Shown here in pieces: positions 7,126 to 15,081 of a stretch of 24,441 nucleotides of DNA. The DNA lies in contig DAITAZ010000051.1 of NCBI GenBank assembly GCA_036824045.1, positions 1-24,441 on the forward strand, given 5' to 3'. The notes under the pieces are model-generated. The model was given only the letters and a program-made list of their open reading frames with translations, was not told where the DNA came from and did not search any database. Position numbers and translations under genes: made by a program. This DNA comes from DAITAZ01 sp036824045. Lineage in GTDB: Bacteria > Pseudomonadota > Gammaproteobacteria > Burkholderiales > Rhodocyclaceae. The number at the start of each line of letters is the position of its first letter. Position 1 is the first letter of the stretch.

Positions 7126-8547
7126 GTGCGCCGGGCCTTGGCCGGCGTGCTGCTGGGCGGCCTGCTCGCCCAGCCTGGCAGCGCTCAGGACGCACGCCTG
7201 CCGGACACGGTCGCCCGCGCCCTGCAGCAGGCTCAGGTGCCGCACGCCGCCGTGGCTGTGCTGGTGCAGGAGGCAGACGGCAACCGGCCCGCGCTGCAGC
7301 TCAACGCCCGCCAGGCGTTCAACCCGGCCTCGGTGATGAAACTGCTCACCACCTTCGCCGGCCTGGAGATCCTAGGCCCCGCCCATACCTGGAAGACCGA
7401 GGCCTACGTGGCGGGCCCGATGGCAGGCGGCACGCTTGCGGGCGATCTGCACCTCAAGGGCAGTGGCGATCCGCGCCTCACCCAGGAGCAGGTGTGGATG
7501 CTGCTGCGCCAGTTGCGGGGACGCGGCCTGCGCGAAATCCAGGGCGATCTGGTGCTGGACCGCAGCCGCTTCGACACCCGCGGCCAGGATGACTTCCGCT
7601 TCGACGGCCAGGGCCTGCGCCCCTACAACGTGGGGCCGGATGCCCTGCTCACCGCCTTCAAGAGCCTGCGCCTCACCCTCACCCCCGACCCGGCCGGCGG
7701 CCGCGTGGCGGTGATCAGCGATCCCCTGCCCAGCAATCTGACCCTGGAAAACCGCCTCACCCTGGGCGACGGCCCCTGCCGGGACCTGCGCCAGATGGTG
7801 CGTCCCCAGTTCCACCCGGAGGGCGACGGCGGCCGCCTCGTGCTGGCGGGCTACCTGGCCACCGCCTGTGGCGAACAGAACTGGCAGGTGGCGCCCATGC
7901 AGGCCGCCCCATTCACCTACGGGCTGGTGCGCCAGTTGTGGCAGGAGCTGGGCGGCACCCTGGCCGGCACCTGGCGCGACGGGCCGACGCCGGACGGGAT
8001 GACACCCCTGGCCAGCGTGGAATCCCCGCCGCTGGCGGAACTGATCCGGGACATCAACAAGTGGTCGAACAACGCCATGGCCCGCCAGCTCTTTTTGAGC
8101 CTGGGCGCGCGCAACGGGCAACCCGCCGGGGCGCCGGAGGCCGACCGGGCCATCCGCGAGTGGCTGGCCCGGCGCGGCATGAACATGCCGGAACTGGTGC
8201 TGGAAAACGGCGCCGGCCTCTCCCGCCTGGAGCGCATCAGCGCCGACAGTCTGGCCCGGCTGCTGGCGGCCGCCTGGCGCAGCCCGCTCATGCCCGAGTA
8301 CCTGGCCTCGCTCCCCCTGGCGGGGGTCGATGGCACGGCGCGCAAGCGCCTGGCCGCCAGTCCGGTGGCGGGCCGGGCGCGCATCAAGACCGGCACGCTG
8401 GACGGCGTGCGCGCGCTGGGCGGCTATGTCCACGACCGGACCGGCAAGGCCTGGATCGTGGTGTTCATGGCCAACCACCCCAACGCCCCCGCCGCTCAGG
8501 CCGCCCAGGACGCCCTGCTGGAATGGGTGTTCGAAGGCCCGCGCTGA
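7126..8547 (+). CDS. dacB: D-alanyl-D-alanine carboxypeptidase/endopeptidase DacB (PBP4)
   Basis: Periplasmic class C penicillin-binding protein that trims pentapeptides and cleaves peptidoglycan cross-links. The three active-site motifs are present: SVMK (S69, K72), SNN (314-316) and KTG (421-423), numbered from the GTG start at 7126. The same frame extends to an ATG at 7030, but starting there adds a 32-residue tail before the signal peptide and has no Shine-Dalgarno. From GTG 7126 the protein opens (V/M)RRALAGVLLGGLLAQPGSA, a clean signal peptide, is 473 aa (E. coli DacB is 477) and has GAAG-like GAAGC sequence 6 bases upstream (GAAG at 7116-7119). The start is therefore probable, not certain. 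Convergent with sfsA, 19 bases apart. Confidence 0.9.
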   Translation: MRRALAGVLLGGLLAQPGSAQDARLPDTVARALQQAQVPHAAVAVLVQEADGNRPALQLNARQAFNPASVMKLLTTFAGLEILGPAHTWKTEAYVAGPMAGGTLAGDLHLKGSGDPRLTQEQVWMLLRQLRGRGLREIQGDLVLDRSRFDTRGQDDFRFDGQGLRPYNVGPDALLTAFKSLRLTLTPDPAGGRVAVISDPLPSNLTLENRLTLGDGPCRDLRQMVRPQFHPEGDGGRLVLAGYLATACGEQNWQVAPMQAAPFTYGLVRQLWQELGGTLAGTWRDGPTPDGMTPLASVESPPLAELIRDINKWSNNAMARQLFLSLGARNGQPAGAPEADRAIREWLARRGMNMPELVLENGAGLSRLERISADSLARLLAAAWRSPLMPEYLASLPLAGVDGTARKRLAASPVAGRARIKTGTLDGVRALGGYVHDRTGKAWIVVFMANHPNAPAAQAAQDALLEWVFEGPR

Positions 8548-8566
8548 ACCGGCGCCGGGCCGCGAC

Positions 8567-9274
8567 TCAGGGGCAGACCACCGGCAGCGCGGTATCGAGC
8601 GCGATGCCCTCGGGGCTTACCCGCGCCCGCCAGGCCATGGCCTCGACCCCGGCGGCCAGCGCCCGCCGCAGTGCCCGGCCGTAGGCGGGGTCGATCTGGT
8701 CCGCCGGGCGCACCTCGCGCACGTCTTCCCGCTGCACGCAGAAACACATCACCGCCCGGTTGCCCCGCCCGACCTCGGCCTCCAGTTCCGCCAGATGCCT
8801 GGCCCCCCGCGCAGTCACTGCGTCCGGAAACAGGGCCACGCCACCGCGCACCGCAGCGGTCACGTTCTTCACTTCCACATAGCAGGGCGGGCGGGTGTCC
8901 GCCTCCAACAGCAGATCGATGCGGCTGCCTTCTCCGTACCGCACCTCGTGCCGGATGCGGGTGTAGCCGGAGAGCGATGGGATGACGCCCCGCTCGATGG
9001 CTTCCCGCACCAGGTGATTGCTGCGGCCGGTGTGCAGCCCCACCCGCACGCCGGGTGCGGGCTCCACCAGCTCCCAGGTCCAGGCGCAGCGGCGCCCCGG
9101 CCGGACGGCGGGCGAAAGCCACACCGGGCTGCCGGGCTCGGCGCAGCCCAGCATGGAGCCGGTGTTGGGGCAGTGAGCGGTAACGGTGCGGCCGTCCGCC
9201 AAGGTTACATCCGCCAGAAAGCGCTGGTAGCGGCGCACCAGCGTGCCCGCCACCAGGGGCGGATCAAAGCGCAT
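8567..9274 (-). CDS. sfsA: Sugar fermentation stimulation protein SfsA
   Basis: A 235-aa protein, the family's normal length. Family hallmarks are RRYQRFLADV and CPNTGSMLG near the N-terminus, GRSNHLV, VEVKNVT in the restriction-endonuclease-like core, FPDAVTARGARHL and YCFCVQR-like CFCVQR near the end. E. coli SfsA was linked to maltose use and binds DNA; its exact cellular role is unclear. It begins 11 bases after the DUF4870 gene stop, so both are likely one transcript, with an AGGA near the ATG. It converges on dacB. Confidence 0.93.
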   Translation of the reverse strand: MRFDPPLVAGTLVRRYQRFLADVTLADGRTVTAHCPNTGSMLGCAEPGSPVWLSPAVRPGRRCAWTWELVEPAPGVRVGLHTGRSNHLVREAIERGVIPSLSGYTRIRHEVRYGEGSRIDLLLEADTRPPCYVEVKNVTAAVRGGVALFPDAVTARGARHLAELEAEVGRGNRAVMCFCVQREDVREVRPADQIDPAYGRALRRALAAGVEAMAWRARVSPEGIALDTALPVVCP

Positions 9275-9285
9275 GGTCCTGCGTC

Positions 9286-9720
9286 TCAGGGCGCGATGCC
9301 GCGCTGGTCCTTGAGCGCCAGCCAGCCGCGGATCACCCGGTAGGCGATCCACACGCCCACCACGGCAAAGGGTAGCCAGTAGATGACGATGCCGAGGATG
9401 GAGACGATAAGCAGCCCGGTCATCAGCAGCGCCACCACGCCCCAGAACACCGCCCACCAGAAGGTGCGGATCTGCCAGGAGAAATGGCTGTCCAGATAGG
9501 TGCCGCGCACGTCGCCACGCTTGATGTAGTTGAGGATGACCGCCAGCACCGAGGGCAGGCTGAAGACAAAGCTCCCTACCACGGTGCTGGAGCCCAGGAT
9601 GCCCATTACGGCGCTGGCCGCGTGCAGGGCATAGATCAGGTGGGTCAGGCGCACCAGCCCTTCGCTGGGCAGGGTGACCACGCTTCCGGTCGAAGCGTTC
9701 TGGGACGGGGTCAGATCCAT
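9286..9720 (-). CDS. DUF4870-family small membrane protein
   Basis: A 144-aa inner-membrane protein of unknown function. The order of features fits the DUF4870/COG3671 family: RLTHLIYALH near residue 24, a membrane segment at about 46-66, the conserved loop NYIKRGDVRGTYLDSHFSWQIRTFWW (64-89, split here by its landmarks NYIKRGD, SHF and WQIRTFW), then two more membrane segments to about 128 and YRVIRGWLALKD at the end. Start supported by AAAGGA 7 bases upstream. It is 68 bases downstream of ubiD and 11 bases upstream of sfsA on the same strand. Confidence 0.88.
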   Translation of the reverse strand: MDLTPSQNASTGSVVTLPSEGLVRLTHLIYALHAASAVMGILGSSTVVGSFVFSLPSVLAVILNYIKRGDVRGTYLDSHFSWQIRTFWWAVFWGVVALLMTGLLIVSILGIVIYWLPFAVVGVWIAYRVIRGWLALKDQRGIAP

Positions 9721-9788
9721 CGGGCGTTCCTTTCTGCGGGCGCCGGCAGGAAGCCGGGCGCGTTCAAGACCAATATGGGGACGCCCCA

Positions 9789-11258
9789 CTATAGCCCAAG
9801 GGACGTCCACATCTCATCCACCCGCTGCTTGACCGTCGCGTCCATGACGATGGGTCGCCCCCATTCCCGGTCGGTTTCGCCCGGCCATTTGTTGGTGGCA
9901 TCGATCCCCATCTTGCTCCCGAGCCCGGCCACGGGCGAAGCGAAGTCCAGGTAGTCGATGGGGGTCTTGTCGGCGATCAGCACGTCCCGGATGGCGTCCA
10001 CCCGGGTCGTCATGGCCCAGATCACGTCCTTCCAGTCCCGGATGTTCACATCTTCGTCGGTGACGATGATGAACTTGGTGTACATGAACTGGCGCAGGAA
10101 GGACCAGATCCCGAACATCACCCGCTTGGCGTGGCCCGGGTACTGCTTGCGGATCGCTACCACGGCCAGCCGGTAGGAGCAGCCTTCCGGCGGCAGGTAG
10201 AAATCCACGATTTCCGGATACTGCTTCTGCAGCAGGGGCACGAACACCTCGTTGAGCGCCACGCCCAGCACCGCCGGCTCATCCGGCGGCTTGCCCGTGT
10301 AGGTGGAGTGATAAATGGCGTCCCGCCGGCGGGTGATGCGCTCCACGGTGAACACGGGAAAATCCGCCACTTCGTTGTAGTAGCCCGTGTGATCGCCAAA
10401 GGGCCCTTCCGGCGCCATGTCCCCCGGGTGGATCACCCCTTCGAGGACGATTTCGGCCGAAGCGGGCACTTGCAGATCAGAGCCCAGGCATTTCACCAAC
10501 TCGGTCTTGCGCCCCCGCAGCAGCCCCGCGAACTGGTACTCTGAAAGTGTATCGGGCACCGGCGTCACCGCGCCCAGGATGGTAGCCGGATCGGCGCCGA
10601 TCACCACCGCCACCGGAAACGGCTCGCCCGGATGCGCCTGCTGGTGGTCACGAAAGTCCAGTGCCCCCCCCCGGTGGGCCAGCCAGCGCATGATCAAGCG
10701 GTTGCGGCCAATGCGCTGCTGGCGGTAAATGCCCAGGTTCTGCCGCGTCTTTGCCGGCCCCCGGGTCACCACCAGCCCCCAGGTGAGCAGCGGCGCGGCA
10801 TCCCCGGGCCAGCAGGTCTGGATGGGCAGTTCCGCCAGATCCACGTGGACGCCCTCCTTCACCACCTCCTGGCAGGGGGCGGACGACATCACCTTGGGCG
10901 ACATGTTGAGCACCTGCTTGAGCACCGGCAGTTTCTCCCAGGCATCCTTCAGGCCCTTGGGCGGCTCCGGTTCCTTCAGGTAGGCCAGCAGGCGTCCCAC
11001 TTCCCGCAACGCCTGCTGCCAGTCACCGCTCTCGCCCATCCCCAGGGCCACCCGCCGCGGCGTGCCGAAGAGATTGGCCAGCACTGGCATGGCATGGCCG
11101 CGGGGGCGCTCGAACAACACCGCCGGCCCCTCCGCCCGCAGCACCCGGTCGCAGATTTCGGTCATTTCCAGACGCGGGTCCACCTCCACGGTCACCCGTT
11201 TCAGCTCTCCCATGGATTCCAGTTGGCGGATGAAATCGCGCAGATCGTCGTAGCGCAT
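9789..11258 (-). CDS. ubiD: 3-octaprenyl-4-hydroxybenzoate decarboxylase UbiD
   Basis: Prenylated-FMN-dependent decarboxylase that removes the carboxyl group from the prenylated 4-hydroxybenzoate produced by UbiA, an early ubiquinone step. It is 489 aa from the ATG at 11258 (E. coli UbiD, 497). Signatures are RQNLGIYRQQRIGRNR (172-187) and EGPFGDHTGYYNE (284-296), the cofactor and metal region, and the C-terminal SKMGIDATNKWPGE. The reading frame stays open further upstream, but MRYDDLRDFIRQLE is the conserved start. The ribosome-binding site is weak. UbiX, which makes the prenyl-FMN cofactor, is not in the window. Confidence 0.96.
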   Translation of the reverse strand: MRYDDLRDFIRQLESMGELKRVTVEVDPRLEMTEICDRVLRAEGPAVLFERPRGHAMPVLANLFGTPRRVALGMGESGDWQQALREVGRLLAYLKEPEPPKGLKDAWEKLPVLKQVLNMSPKVMSSAPCQEVVKEGVHVDLAELPIQTCWPGDAAPLLTWGLVVTRGPAKTRQNLGIYRQQRIGRNRLIMRWLAHRGGALDFRDHQQAHPGEPFPVAVVIGADPATILGAVTPVPDTLSEYQFAGLLRGRKTELVKCLGSDLQVPASAEIVLEGVIHPGDMAPEGPFGDHTGYYNEVADFPVFTVERITRRRDAIYHSTYTGKPPDEPAVLGVALNEVFVPLLQKQYPEIVDFYLPPEGCSYRLAVVAIRKQYPGHAKRVMFGIWSFLRQFMYTKFIIVTDEDVNIRDWKDVIWAMTTRVDAIRDVLIADKTPIDYLDFASPVAGLGSKMGIDATNKWPGETDREWGRPIVMDATVKQRVDEMWTSLGL

Positions 11259-11327
11259 GGCGGGCGGCGAGGTTGTTGAAGAGGCGCAAAGATGCCCGCG
11301 GCGCAGGGAATTTGCAATGTCCGCGGG

Positions 11328-11349
11328 AAAAAACACCCCCGGCAGGGGG
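11328..11349 (-). terminator. Intrinsic terminator on the minus strand
   Basis: On the minus strand CCCCC-TGCC-GGGGG is followed by TG and six T residues. It ends transcription from the OmpA-like gene whose stop is at 11495 and lies about 70 bases before the ubiD start, so ubiD probably has its own promoter in the remaining leader. The 236-base gap 11259-11494 otherwise shows only GC-rich partial hairpins. Confidence 0.6.
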
Positions 11350-11494
11350 AGGACCACCACCGGGGGGAGAATATGGAATGGGCATCCAGCCCGCTGTCGA
11401 CCGTGACAGCCACCAAGCACCCATTCACACGGGAGAACAAACCGGGGAGGGCGAGCCCCGCCCCACAAATCAGGGCGTAGTACCCGACCTGGGA

Positions 11495-12715
11495 CTAGAC
11501 CCGTTCCACGTCGGCTCGCCGCGAGCGGGCGGCCATGCTTCCGGGCACCACCGTCTGCGCCATGTCCCCGGGAAGATGCGGGTTATCGGCCACCACCGCA
11601 CGCACCTCGACCCGTGCCCGGGGAATGCCCAGGGCCACCAGTTGCTCCGCCACTGCCGCCGCCCGCCGCTGGGCCAGGGCCTGGTTGAGCGCCAGCGACC
11701 CCACGGGATCCGCCCGCCCGGTCACCCTCAGGCGCTGGCCAGGCTGGAGGTAGGGCAGCAGCCCACGGAGGGCATCCAGGTCTTTTTCCGCCAGCCGGGC
11801 AGCGCCTTGCCCGAAGAACACCACCGTCGCGGACGGAATATCATCGGCCACGGGCCGCGGGGCCGCCGTGCCCCCTCCCGTTGCCGAAGCGCCAACACCA
11901 GCGCCCGCGCGCGTCTTCGCCAGCCCGGCAGCCAGGGAAACGGGAGCCGAAGCCATCAGGCCAGACTCCATCCGCCTCGGCGTGACCGCAGGCCCGAGCA
12001 AGGTGACCGGCCGCACACCTGCCAGCGTACTGCCCGGCGCCACCGAGGCAGTCCTCTGGGCCCGCTGGGGAACACCCGAGGGCGCCATGGCATGGGCGGG
12101 AGCGGTCGCGTGCTGGGCGACCGGCAGACCTGGGCCGGCCTGGGGGTGAAGGGCCGCGTGCCCGCTCAACGCCCCACCAGCGAGCGTGACGCCAGCCCCC
12201 ACTGTGGCCGCGTGCCGCCAGCGCCCCCGGCGGAAGCGGACCTCCTCGGTCACCACGGGGAACACTTCCTGCGCCGGCATGGTGAGCGGGCGCAGCCCCA
12301 GGAAGGTGTGAAGGGTTTCCCGCTTGAGCGGCTGACGGGGACGGGAACACAGGTACTGGGCTGCGCTCTGCGGCGTCAGGTGCAGGGTGGAGGGCACCCG
12401 CTCGGTGATGAAGTACAGCTTGCCGTCCAGCGCATCCGAACCCAGGAGGCGGTTGATCAGCAAGGAGGCATCCAGATCCCCCCGGGCACGGGCGATGGAC
12501 ATCCCCGTGTCGTCGAAGATGAGCGGCAGGTAGCCGCCCTCCCGGCGGATGGACTCGATCACCACCACCAGATTGCCGCCCGGCTCCGGGCTGTCCGGCT
12601 CACGCCGGGAACCCGCCAGCAACACCCGGTAAACGTTTGGCTCTTCGGCAAGCGTCAGGATGGCGTTTGCCAAAGACGCCGCTCTCGGCATGCCGAGATG
12701 ACGAAGCGCGTTCAT
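11495..12715 (-). CDS. OmpA-C-domain protein with an unrecognised N-terminal cytoplasmic domain
   Basis: A 406-aa protein. Residues about 295-406 form an OmpA-like peptidoglycan-binding domain: VTGRADPVGSLALNQALAQRRAAAV carries the Asp (D336) and Arg (R351) expected to hold diaminopimelate. Residues about 168-190 are a weak hydrophobic segment after a basic RFRRGRWRH stretch, then an Ala/Pro/Gly-rich linker (190-290). No signal peptide is seen. I do not recognise residues 1-165; they look like a folded alpha/beta domain (VYRVLLAGSR, NLVVVIESI, KLYFITERV). The topology implied is N-in, C-periplasmic, as in MotB, but with a large cytoplasmic head. The ATG has a GGGGG run 8 bases upstream and overlaps the stop of a small upstream frame by ATGA. 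OmpA-C is confident; the rest is hypothetical. Confidence 0.75.
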   Translation of the reverse strand: MNALRHLGMPRAASLANAILTLAEEPNVYRVLLAGSRREPDSPEPGGNLVVVIESIRREGGYLPLIFDDTGMSIARARGDLDASLLINRLLGSDALDGKLYFITERVPSTLHLTPQSAAQYLCSRPRQPLKRETLHTFLGLRPLTMPAQEVFPVVTEEVRFRRGRWRHAATVGAGVTLAGGALSGHAALHPQAGPGLPVAQHATAPAHAMAPSGVPQRAQRTASVAPGSTLAGVRPVTLLGPAVTPRRMESGLMASAPVSLAAGLAKTRAGAGVGASATGGGTAAPRPVADDIPSATVVFFGQGAARLAEKDLDALRGLLPYLQPGQRLRVTGRADPVGSLALNQALAQRRAAAVAEQLVALGIPRARVEVRAVVADNPHLPGDMAQTVVPGSMAARSRRADVERV

Positions 12716-12939
12716 GTTCTGACCCCCACGGAACGCAATAACTGAAAAATTTCGCCACTTCCCTCATCATTTTCGGTCTGGATGCCGTTAGGGGATTGGT
12801 GGAAAAGCGCCAGAGATTCCCGTGTCCGACTGTCGCCATTTGGCAACACTCCGGCCGCTCGTCGCAAGTATTTCACAGACGGACGGCGAAAAGCCAGTGC
12901 CAAGAAGTTAAAGAAATCCTCACCGGGAGAATCAATCAC
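12712..12939 (-). CDS. Possible 75-aa small protein coupled to the OmpA-C gene
   Basis: A frame starts at GTG 12939, with AGGG 5 bases upstream, and stops in an ATGA overlap with the OmpA-C gene start, the usual layout for translational coupling. The protein (begins MIDSPGEDFFNFLALAFRR) has no signal peptide, no membrane segment and no family I recognise. Its third codon positions are not GC-biased, unlike all neighbours, so it may be foreign DNA or simply an open frame by chance in low-GC non-coding sequence. Confidence 0.35.
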   Translation of the reverse strand: MIDSPGEDFFNFLALAFRRPSVKYLRRAAGVLPNGDSRTRESLALFHQSPNGIQTENDEGSGEIFQLLRSVGVRT

Positions 12940-13005
12940 GGCGGCCCTTGCCAGACCACCTAACTGCTTGAACCAAAAAGAAGGAAATCAGGCCGGAAAA
13001 AGTGA
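12716..13005. other. Low-GC patch between the OmpA-C and lipoprotein genes
   Basis: By hand count, 12721-12780 is about 48% GC and 12961-13020 about 43%, against a GC-rich background. Apart from the possible small frame above, I see no repeat boundary, transposase remnant or RNA gene. It probably contains the promoter of the OmpA-C gene; I see no convincing -35/-10 pair. Confidence 0.5.
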
Positions 13006-13563
13006 TCAGTAACTGCCAGGAATGGCAATGTTCTCGTGCAAAACCAGCATGGCTTCGTGGCGGGCCAGTTCGCGGGCCAGGCGTTTGTTCCGCTCCATCA
13101 GTTCCCCTTTGCGGGGCTCCGTGGAATCGGGCTTTTCCAGCAGTTTCGCGTTAGCCCGCATTTCGGCGCGGACTTCGTCGATGCGGATGCGGGTCTCGAA
13201 TATCCGCCGCCCGACACGATAGCCCTTCAGAAACCCGGCCTCCTGCGCGGGTGGGCAAACCTGGTCGTAGCCGCCCCCCGAGCGGCCGACCTCAAGGCCC
13301 CGGGCTGGCGTGCAGAAAGCGTTGAGCCCTTCAGCCCGACCCCGGGCATAGGCGGCGCCGTCCGGCTGCGAGCCCCGCTCCGCGCACGCAGCCTTCCCCC
13401 CCGACAACGGCCGTGGCGCCCGCCCGGCCAGGCCATCCGCGCGCCCCAGTTCCAGCCAGTCGGTCCGGGGGCATTCCGGATCCAGGGGCGTGGCGCAGCC
13501 GGCCGCGATCGTCAGCACAGCGCCGAGGAGGCAGCAGACGGCGACCGGCACTCGCCGGCTCAT
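13006..13563 (-). CDS. DUF2799-type lipoprotein
   Basis: A 185-aa exported lipoprotein: signal peptide with lipobox IAAGC (C23), then the repeated Gly/Arg motifs typical of DUF2799: DWLELGRADGLAGR near 35-50, YARGRAEGLNAFCTPARGLEVG near 94-115 and GFLKGYRVGRR near 134. Four mature Cys residues (29, 59, 106 and 127) could form disulfides. The C-terminal 50 residues are charged and helical. Function of the family is unknown. The ATG overlaps the ubiA stop (ATGA), so it is translationally coupled to ubiA as the third gene of the ubiC-ubiA operon. Confidence 0.8.
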   Translation of the reverse strand: MSRRVPVAVCCLLGAVLTIAAGCATPLDPECPRTDWLELGRADGLAGRAPRPLSGGKAACAERGSQPDGAAYARGRAEGLNAFCTPARGLEVGRSGGGYDQVCPPAQEAGFLKGYRVGRRIFETRIRIDEVRAEMRANAKLLEKPDSTEPRKGELMERNKRLARELARHEAMLVLHENIAIPGSY

Positions 13564-14426
13564 GGATGGAGCCAGTAGTCCGCCACCAGGCCGGCAAAGA
13601 CGGTGGCGCCAAACCAGTTGTTGTGGAGGAAAGCGCGGAAACAGCGATCCCGCTGCCGGCCCCGGATCAGGGTGTAGTGGTAGATCGCAATCCCCGCCGC
13701 TCCCGCCAGCCCCAGGTTGAACCACAGCCCGCGGCCAGCCTGGGCCCCCACCACTGCCAGCAGGAGCAGTGTGGCGGCGTAGCACAGCATCACCGCCAGC
13801 ACGTCGTAGCGCCCGAAGGTGAGCGCCGAGGTCCGGATGCCGATCTTGATGTCGTCATCCCGGTCCACCATGGCGTACTCGGTATCGTAGGCCACCGCCC
13901 AGAAAATGTTGGCCAGCAGCAGCAACCAGGCCATGGGCGGGACGTGGAACTGCACGGCGGCAAAGGCCATCGGGATGCCAAAGCCGAAGGCCACGCCCAG
14001 ATAGGCCTGGGGAATGGCCAGAAAACGCTTGGTGAACGGATAGGAAGCGGCCAGAAACAAGGCCACCACGGAGAGCTGCAATACCAGCCGGTGCAGGGGC
14101 AGGATCAGCAGCAAAGCCACCAGCGACAGCACCGCCGCCAGCAGCAGGGCTTCCTTCCCGCTGATCTCCCGGGCCGCCAGGGGGCGGTTGCGGGTGCGCT
14201 CCACATGGGGGTCGAAGTCCCGGTCGGCGTAGTCGTTGATCACGCAGCCAGCGGAGCGCATCAGGACCGTGCCCAGCGCGAAGATCCACAGGAGGAAGAA
14301 GCTGGGCTGGCCGGCGGACGCCAGCCACAATGCCCAAAGGGTGGGCCAGAGCAGCAGCAGGATGCCGATGGGCTTGTCGAGCCGCATCAGCCGTTCGTAG
14401 ACATTGAGTCTTTCAACCAGGGTCAT
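13560..14426 (-). CDS. ubiA: 4-hydroxybenzoate polyprenyltransferase UbiA
   Basis: Integral membrane prenyltransferase attaching the polyprenyl tail to 4-hydroxybenzoate. It is 288 aa (E. coli, 290) with about nine hydrophobic segments. The two Asp-rich Mg-diphosphate motifs are present: NDYADRDFD (64-72) and DTEYAMVDRDDD (181-192). The frame is open upstream, but MTLVERLNVYERLMRLDKP is the conserved start. The ATG overlaps the stop of ubiC by ATGA and its own stop overlaps the lipoprotein ATG. Confidence 0.96.
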   Translation of the reverse strand: MTLVERLNVYERLMRLDKPIGILLLLWPTLWALWLASAGQPSFFLLWIFALGTVLMRSAGCVINDYADRDFDPHVERTRNRPLAAREISGKEALLLAAVLSLVALLLILPLHRLVLQLSVVALFLAASYPFTKRFLAIPQAYLGVAFGFGIPMAFAAVQFHVPPMAWLLLLANIFWAVAYDTEYAMVDRDDDIKIGIRTSALTFGRYDVLAVMLCYAATLLLLAVVGAQAGRGLWFNLGLAGAAGIAIYHYTLIRGRQRDRCFRAFLHNNWFGATVFAGLVADYWLHP

Positions 14427-14971
14427 GGCAGGGAAAGTATCGAAGGCAAGAAGGCTTCCGTCACCAGCAGGCGGCCGCCCCGGCGACAGAACAAGGAGCG
14501 CCGGGCCCACAGTTCGTCGGGCACCTGGTCCAGCCCCGCCCGGGCGGCCGCCCAAAGGGGTGAGGCTGATGCGATGCGCTGGTAACGGAAAGGCAGCCGG
14601 CGGATGCCCGGGTCGGTAAAGAGCAGTTCCCCCAGGGGGCGCGCACCCAGGCCGGCGAACATGGGCCAGGCACCCCGCACGTCGTCCCGGGGCAATACGG
14701 TGTGGGCGAATACCACGGGCTCACCGCCACACAGCAACAGCACCTGGCGCACCCAGGCCAATTCCCCCCGCCGCAGCCCAAGCACACGGCGCTCGTCCGG
14801 CATGGGCAACGCCAGCCGCTGCCCGAGCAAGCGCACGCCAAACCGGGGGCAACGGGCGCGCAGCCGCGCCGTCAGCGAGCCGGTGTGTACCAGCCAGTCC
14901 AGGTAGGGCACGACGGAACCCGTCCGCGGCAGGCGGGCCATCCACGGATCGCGGGACAAGACAGTGTTCAT
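14423..14971 (-). CDS. ubiC: Chorismate lyase UbiC
   Basis: Cytoplasmic enzyme converting chorismate to 4-hydroxybenzoate and pyruvate, the first committed ubiquinone step. It is 182 aa from the ATG at 14971; the E. coli protein is 165 aa. The residues expected to bind product are R75 in WVRQVLLLCGGEP and E172 in LVTEAFLP, equivalent to E. coli R76 and E155. LGARPLGELLFTDP and WARRSLF also match. A GTG at 14989 would add 6 residues; neither start has a clear Shine-Dalgarno. First gene of a three-gene overlapping operon. Confidence 0.92.
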   Translation of the reverse strand: MNTVLSRDPWMARLPRTGSVVPYLDWLVHTGSLTARLRARCPRFGVRLLGQRLALPMPDERRVLGLRRGELAWVRQVLLLCGGEPVVFAHTVLPRDDVRGAWPMFAGLGARPLGELLFTDPGIRRLPFRYQRIASASPLWAAARAGLDQVPDELWARRSLFCRRGGRLLVTEAFLPSILSLP

Positions 14972-15081
14972 GGGAAGAAGACGGGTCACAACCGGGGCCC
15001 GGGCAGCGATGATCGTCCACAGGACTCAGCAGCCATGGGGCTCTCCAGCCACCGACAAGCGGCCTGCTGCGGGTTCCGGGA

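Noticed and set aside
9721..9788. Terminator between ubiD and the DUF4870 gene
   Set aside because: The GC-rich repeat here has mismatches and no T-run, so only a weak structure is supported.
12782..13012. A 76-codon plus-strand frame in the low-GC patch
   Set aside because: No Shine-Dalgarno, opposite in direction to the neighbouring genes, and it runs into the end of the lipoprotein gene. The minus-strand frame fits the context better.
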